Below are positions 1-64,000 of a stretch of DNA of 64,000 nucleotides, in pieces; within the stretch, counting starts at the first letter, position 1, and every line of letters starts with the position of its first letter. The DNA is from Labedaea rhizosphaerae (GTDB taxonomy: Bacteria > Actinomycetota > Actinomycetes > Mycobacteriales > Pseudonocardiaceae), in contig NZ_SNXZ01000007.1 in assembly GCF_004362825.1 (NCBI RefSeq), positions 124,001 through 188,000 of the forward strand, in the 5' to 3' direction. Position numbers and translations under genes: made by a program. Below the pieces are notes generated by a model. It was not told the origin of the DNA. It did no database searches and was given only the letters and a program-made list of their open reading frames with translations.

Positions 1-1
1 C

Positions 2-7201
<7,200 letters not shown>

Positions 7202-7230
7202 CCTGACCAGCTTCGCCAACGCGGTTCAAC

Positions 7231-7237
7231 GAAGGAG
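7231..7237 (+). promoter_or_regulatory. Ribosome binding site of the ABC ATPase gene
   Basis: GAAGGAG lies six bases before the GTG at 7244 in the 42-bp gap after PKS A. It supports the GTG start; no promoter-like element is evident in the gap, so co-transcription with PKS A is likely. Confidence 0.8.
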
Positions 7238-7243
7238 TGCTCA

Positions 7244-8017
7244 GTGGACTCGACCGGCCAGACCCCAGCGCTGGCGATTGCCGGACTGCACAAGACGTTC
7301 GGCGATCACCTGGCGGTCAGACACGCCGAGCTCACCGTGGCCAAGGGTTCCTTCTACGGGCTGGTCGGACCGAACGGGGCGGGCAAGACCACGATGCTGT
7401 CGATGGCCGTCGGCCTGCTGCGACCCGACGAAGGTACGTCGCTGGTGTTCGGGATCGACCTGTGGCAGCGACCGGACGAGGCCAAGCAGCTGATCGGCGT
7501 GCTGCCCGACGGGCTGGCCATGCCCGAGCAGCTCACCGGCCGCGAGCTGCTCACCTACCTCGGCCGGGTGCGCGGCATGGACCACGACACCGTCACCGCG
7601 CGGGCCGAGGAACTGCTCGCGGTCATGGAGCTGGACGGCGACAGCGAGCGCACGCTGATCATCGACTACTCCACCGGCATGCGGAAGAAGATCGGCCTCG
7701 CCTGCGCGTTGTTGCACGGGCCCAAGCTGCTGGTGCTGGACGAGCCGTTCGAGGCGATCGACCCGGTGTCGGCGGCCAAGCTCAAGGTGATCCTGCGCGG
7801 GTTCGTGGCCGGCGGCGGGTCGGTGGTGCTGTCCAGCCACGTGATGGCGCTGGTGGAGCAGCTCTGCGACACGGTGGCGATCATGGGCCGGGGCACGATC
7901 CTGGCCGAGGGCCCGGTGGACGGGGTCCGGATGGGACGGACGTTGGAGGAGGCGTTCGTCGAGCTCGTGGGCGCCGAGGTGAGCGCGGCGGAGGGCTTGT
8001 CGTGGTTGGCGTCCTGA
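7244..8017 (+). CDS. ABC transporter ATP-binding protein
   Basis: A 257-residue nucleotide-binding subunit of an ABC-2 type exporter. It hydrolyses ATP on the cytoplasmic face to drive the membrane partner encoded next. Walker A is GPNGAGKTT (about residues 43-51). The signature loop is the variant YSTGMRKK (about 143-150) in place of LSGGQ, as is common in drug or antibiotic exporters of this type. Walker B is LLVLDEPFEAID (about 164-175) and the H-loop His lies in SSH near residue 197. Length is normal for a stand-alone ATPase. The GTG start is chosen for the GAAGGAG six bases upstream. Its end overlaps the permease gene by 16 bases. Placed between PKS genes, it most likely serves product export or self-resistance, although the sequence alone does not show the substrate. 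Confidence 0.93.
   Translation: MDSTGQTPALAIAGLHKTFGDHLAVRHAELTVAKGSFYGLVGPNGAGKTTMLSMAVGLLRPDEGTSLVFGIDLWQRPDEAKQLIGVLPDGLAMPEQLTGRELLTYLGRVRGMDHDTVTARAEELLAVMELDGDSERTLIIDYSTGMRKKIGLACALLHGPKLLVLDEPFEAIDPVSAAKLKVILRGFVAGGGSVVLSSHVMALVEQLCDTVAIMGRGTILAEGPVDGVRMGRTLEEAFVELVGAEVSAAEGLSWLAS
7990..7995 (+). promoter_or_regulatory. Ribosome binding site that decides the permease start
   Basis: GGAGGG inside the end of the ATPase gene lies six bases before the GTG at 8002. This makes the overlapping GTG a better start than the ATG at 8023, which has no purine-rich stretch at a good distance. Confidence 0.65.
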
Positions 8018-9900
8018 TCAGGATGAAGCTCGCGGTGCTGCGCCGCGCGAGCACCGGGAGCAGAGCCAACTGGGCCGTCACCGGCCGCCTGCTCGGCGTG
8101 CTCGCCGCTCTCGGCACCTGTGGGATGGCCACCCTCCAAACCACGTCGCCGTCGACCGTGCTCGACCTGCTGGCCGTGGTACTGGCGATCTGGACCCTGG
8201 GCTGGATGGCCGGTCCGGCGTGGGTGGGCGAGCCGGTGCTGCGTGCCGAGCACTTCGCACTCGTGCCGGTGCCGCGCGGCAAGCTCGCAGCCGGGCTGCT
8301 CGGCGCCGCGTTCGTCGGCACCACCACGGCGGTGACCCTGGTGGCTTTCGCGTCGACCATCGTGTTCGCGGTGCGGCTGGGCGGCGTGCTGCCGGTCGTC
8401 GTCGCGGTGCTCACGACGCTGGTGGAGCTCACGGTCGTGGTGCTGCTGTCCCGGCTGACCGGCCGGATGTTCGGCGCGCTCTCGCGGTCGCGGGTCGGGG
8501 CCGCCACCACCGCCGTGATCACCGCGGTGATGCTGGTGGTCAGCTCGTCGGGCTGGATCGTGTTCACCGCGATCGACTCCGTGCGCAACACCGGGTTCTC
8601 GACAACATTTTCGACCGTCCTGCGGGCGCTGCCGTCGAGCTGGGGCCTGGTCGCCGTGGACGCGGCGGCCCGCCACGCCTGGGGCCTGACGGTGCTGCCG
8701 CTCGCCGGTCTCGTCGTGCTGGCGGCGGTCCTCTTCGTGGCGTGGAGCCGGGTACTCGGCCCGCCCCGGCTGGGCCGTCCCGCCGTCCTGGGCACGGCGG
8801 GTCAGCCGGCGCGCGCCGGCCGGTTCCTGGGCAGCGCCACCGGTTCGGTGTACATCAAGGAGCTGCGGACGTGGACCCGCAGCCCGCTGCGGGTGCAGAA
8901 CCTCCTTGTGCCACCGGTGTTCGCGGTGCTGTCGTGCCTGGTGCCGCTGGCGTTCGGCTCGTCGGTGTTCCTGCCGTTCGCCGGCGCGCTCACCGCCCTG
9001 ATGGGGGCGGCGACCAGCGCGAACCTCTACGGCCAGGACGGCACGGCGTTGTGGCTGGTGCTGCTCACCCCCGGCGCGGAGGAGAACGACGTCCGCGGCC
9101 GGCAGCTGGCCTGGATGGCGTTGTTCGGTCCGCTGTCGGTGGTCCTCGCTTTGCTGGGCACGGTCCTCAGCGGACACACCGAGCTGTGGCCGTGGGCCGC
9201 GGCCGGCACAGCTGGCGTGCTCGGTGCGGGCGCCGGGCTGGTGCCGTTGGTCGGTGTCACCCAGCTTGCCCCGGGCCCCGACCCGCACCGCAGCCGCTAC
9301 TCGCCGATGGACCACGGCGATGCCACCGGCGGCGCGTTCGCCGTACTGGTCGGCGCGCTCGCGTTGACCGTGCCCGCGCTCGTGCCGGTGATCGTCGGCA
9401 CCGTGCTGGACAACGCCGAGGTCAAGGCCGCGGGCGTGTTCGTCGGCGTCGTCACGGGCATGACCTACTGGTCGTTGTGTGCCCGCGCCGCCCGCCGCAG
9501 GCTCGTTGCCAAGGGGCCTGAGCTGCTGGCGCTGATGCGGGCGGGCAAGGAGTTGCCGGGACAGAGCGTCGAAGGCACCTCGGCGCTGAAGACGATGTCG
9601 AAGGGCCGGCAGCGGCTGCTGTGGTGGAGCTTCGGCATCGGCTGCATCGCGTTGTTCCCGCAGGCCCTGGTGCCGATGGCGATGAAGCTCTCCGGCCACG
9701 TTGCGAAGGTCTGGTTCCTGGCGTTGTACGTGCCCGGCCCGTGGCAGTGGCCGACGATCGCGTTCATGGTCCTGGTAGCCGCGGTGGCGTTCACGATCGC
9801 GGCGCGGACGTTCCTGGGTCAGCGTCGTCGTCTGCGCGCGCCGGCCCCACCTGTCGAGAACGGGACGGAGACCAGGGAGAGCGTGGTGCGCGCGGGGTAG
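8002..9900 (+). CDS. ABC transporter permease, large multi-spanning membrane protein
   Basis: A 632-residue integral membrane protein partnered with the ATPase before it. By eye it has roughly 12 to 14 hydrophobic segments. The first run spans residues 28-190 (for example TGRLLGVLAALGTCG and LLAVVLAIWTLGWMAG). A polar loop follows with the IKELRTWTRSP motif, which is typical of this exporter type. A second run of segments then extends almost to the C-terminus, which ends in a short charged tail. At over 600 residues it is about twice the usual ABC-2 permease and may be a fused pair of membrane halves. Start at GTG 8002, with a 16-base overlap that implies translational coupling. The frame is open further upstream to 7237, but that part is the shadow of the ATPase gene. 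The substrate is unknown; the PKS product is the obvious candidate. Confidence 0.88.
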   Translation: MVGVLIRMKLAVLRRASTGSRANWAVTGRLLGVLAALGTCGMATLQTTSPSTVLDLLAVVLAIWTLGWMAGPAWVGEPVLRAEHFALVPVPRGKLAAGLLGAAFVGTTTAVTLVAFASTIVFAVRLGGVLPVVVAVLTTLVELTVVVLLSRLTGRMFGALSRSRVGAATTAVITAVMLVVSSSGWIVFTAIDSVRNTGFSTTFSTVLRALPSSWGLVAVDAAARHAWGLTVLPLAGLVVLAAVLFVAWSRVLGPPRLGRPAVLGTAGQPARAGRFLGSATGSVYIKELRTWTRSPLRVQNLLVPPVFAVLSCLVPLAFGSSVFLPFAGALTALMGAATSANLYGQDGTALWLVLLTPGAEENDVRGRQLAWMALFGPLSVVLALLGTVLSGHTELWPWAAAGTAGVLGAGAGLVPLVGVTQLAPGPDPHRSRYSPMDHGDATGGAFAVLVGALALTVPALVPVIVGTVLDNAEVKAAGVFVGVVTGMTYWSLCARAARRRLVAKGPELLALMRAGKELPGQSVEGTSALKTMSKGRQRLLWWSFGIGCIALFPQALVPMAMKLSGHVAKVWFLALYVPGPWQWPTIAFMVLVAAVAFTIAARTFLGQRRRLRAPAPPVENGTETRESVVRAG

Positions 9901-10027
9901 GGGTCGAGCGGGCGATGGGGCTCGTAGGGGTGGGTCACCCCTGGGTGCGTGATTAGCGTCGAAGCGTCCTGGTCCGGGGCACCGGAGGCGCGAGCTTCCC
10001 ACCCACGACTGAGTTCCGAGGGCGTCC
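9901..10027 (+). promoter_or_regulatory. Intergenic region upstream of PKS B with inverted repeat and candidate promoter
   Basis: This is the only real gap between genes in the window. A perfect inverted repeat, AGGGGTG-GGT-CACCCCT, spans 9926-9942. A TAGCGT at 9954-9959 fits an actinobacterial -10 element, and 17 bases before it TGGGTC (9931-9936), a weak -35, lies inside the inverted repeat. A symmetric site over the -35 is the arrangement used by activators of the LuxR type in many PKS clusters, but which protein binds is not shown. The hairpin could instead end the upstream transcript, although no T-run follows. GAGGG at 10018-10022 is the ribosome binding site for the ATG at 10028. Confidence 0.55.
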
Positions 10028-41435
<31,408 letters not shown>

Positions 41436-41448
41436 TGGGGAGTTCTTG

Positions 41449-64000
<22,552 letters not shown>

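Noticed and set aside
7237-8001. Upstream extension of the permease frame
   Set aside because: The frame is open, but the translation is Arg/Gly-rich shadow of the ATPase gene. The permease-like sequence and a good ribosome binding site begin at 8002.
9926-9942. Rho-independent terminator after the permease
   Set aside because: The stem is only 7 bp and no T-run follows. Its overlap with a promoter-like element favours a regulatory site, although a terminator role is not excluded.

Overview
This window is almost entirely modular type I polyketide synthase (PKS) sequence. All genes lie on the + strand and the only non-PKS content is a two-gene ABC exporter. The DNA is very GC-rich, uses GTG starts and G/C-ending codons, and carries long antisense shadow frames. 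Together with the modular cis-AT architecture this points to an actinomycete. A Pseudonocardiales-type host is my guess, not something shown by a marker gene.

Layout. (1) Positions 2-7201: the 3' part of a PKS gene (PKS A). It holds the KR-ACP end of one module, one complete fully reducing module and a C-terminal docking domain. There is no thioesterase. (2) Positions 7244-9900: an ABC-type exporter, with an ATPase and an overlapping large permease, in the same run of genes as PKS A. (3) A 127-bp gap (9901-10027) holds a perfect 7-bp inverted repeat over a candidate promoter. (4) Positions 10028-41435: a giant PKS (PKS B; 10,468 residues if one frameshift is corrected) with a KSQ-AT-ACP loading module and six extension modules. 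The frame breaks once, at about 15118-15119 inside the AT of module 1, by one extra G. (5) Positions 41449-64000: the start of PKS C, with an N-terminal docking helix, four complete modules and the KS-AT of a fifth. It runs off the window.

How it works together. PKS B starts the chain by decarboxylating a loaded malonyl-type unit, so the starter is most simply acetyl. It passes a C14 chain to PKS C through matching docking ends. All twelve extender ATs keep the malonyl-type GHSIGE signature and eleven keep HAFH, so an unbranched backbone is predicted. Reading the reductive domains in order gives saturated, saturated, OH (A-type KR), C=C, OH (B), OH (B) for PKS B, then saturated, OH (A), OH (A), saturated for PKS C. 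That predicts a C22 pentahydroxy mono-ene acyl chain with an n-pentyl end after module 10, still growing. This is the pattern of a long polyol lipid-like or macrolide product. PKS A must act later in the assembly line, outside the B-C pair. The exporter probably moves the product or confers self-resistance.

Most notable: an interrupted palindrome (GTCCACWGTGGAC and a wider GTCC-NNWNN-GGAC family) is scattered through PKS A, B and C in all three codon phases, using A/T-ending codons that are otherwise rare here. Also notable are the frameshift in PKS B, odd AT motifs (HASH in the loading AT, RAFH in module 8), and a KR in module 10 with two departures from every other KR in the window.
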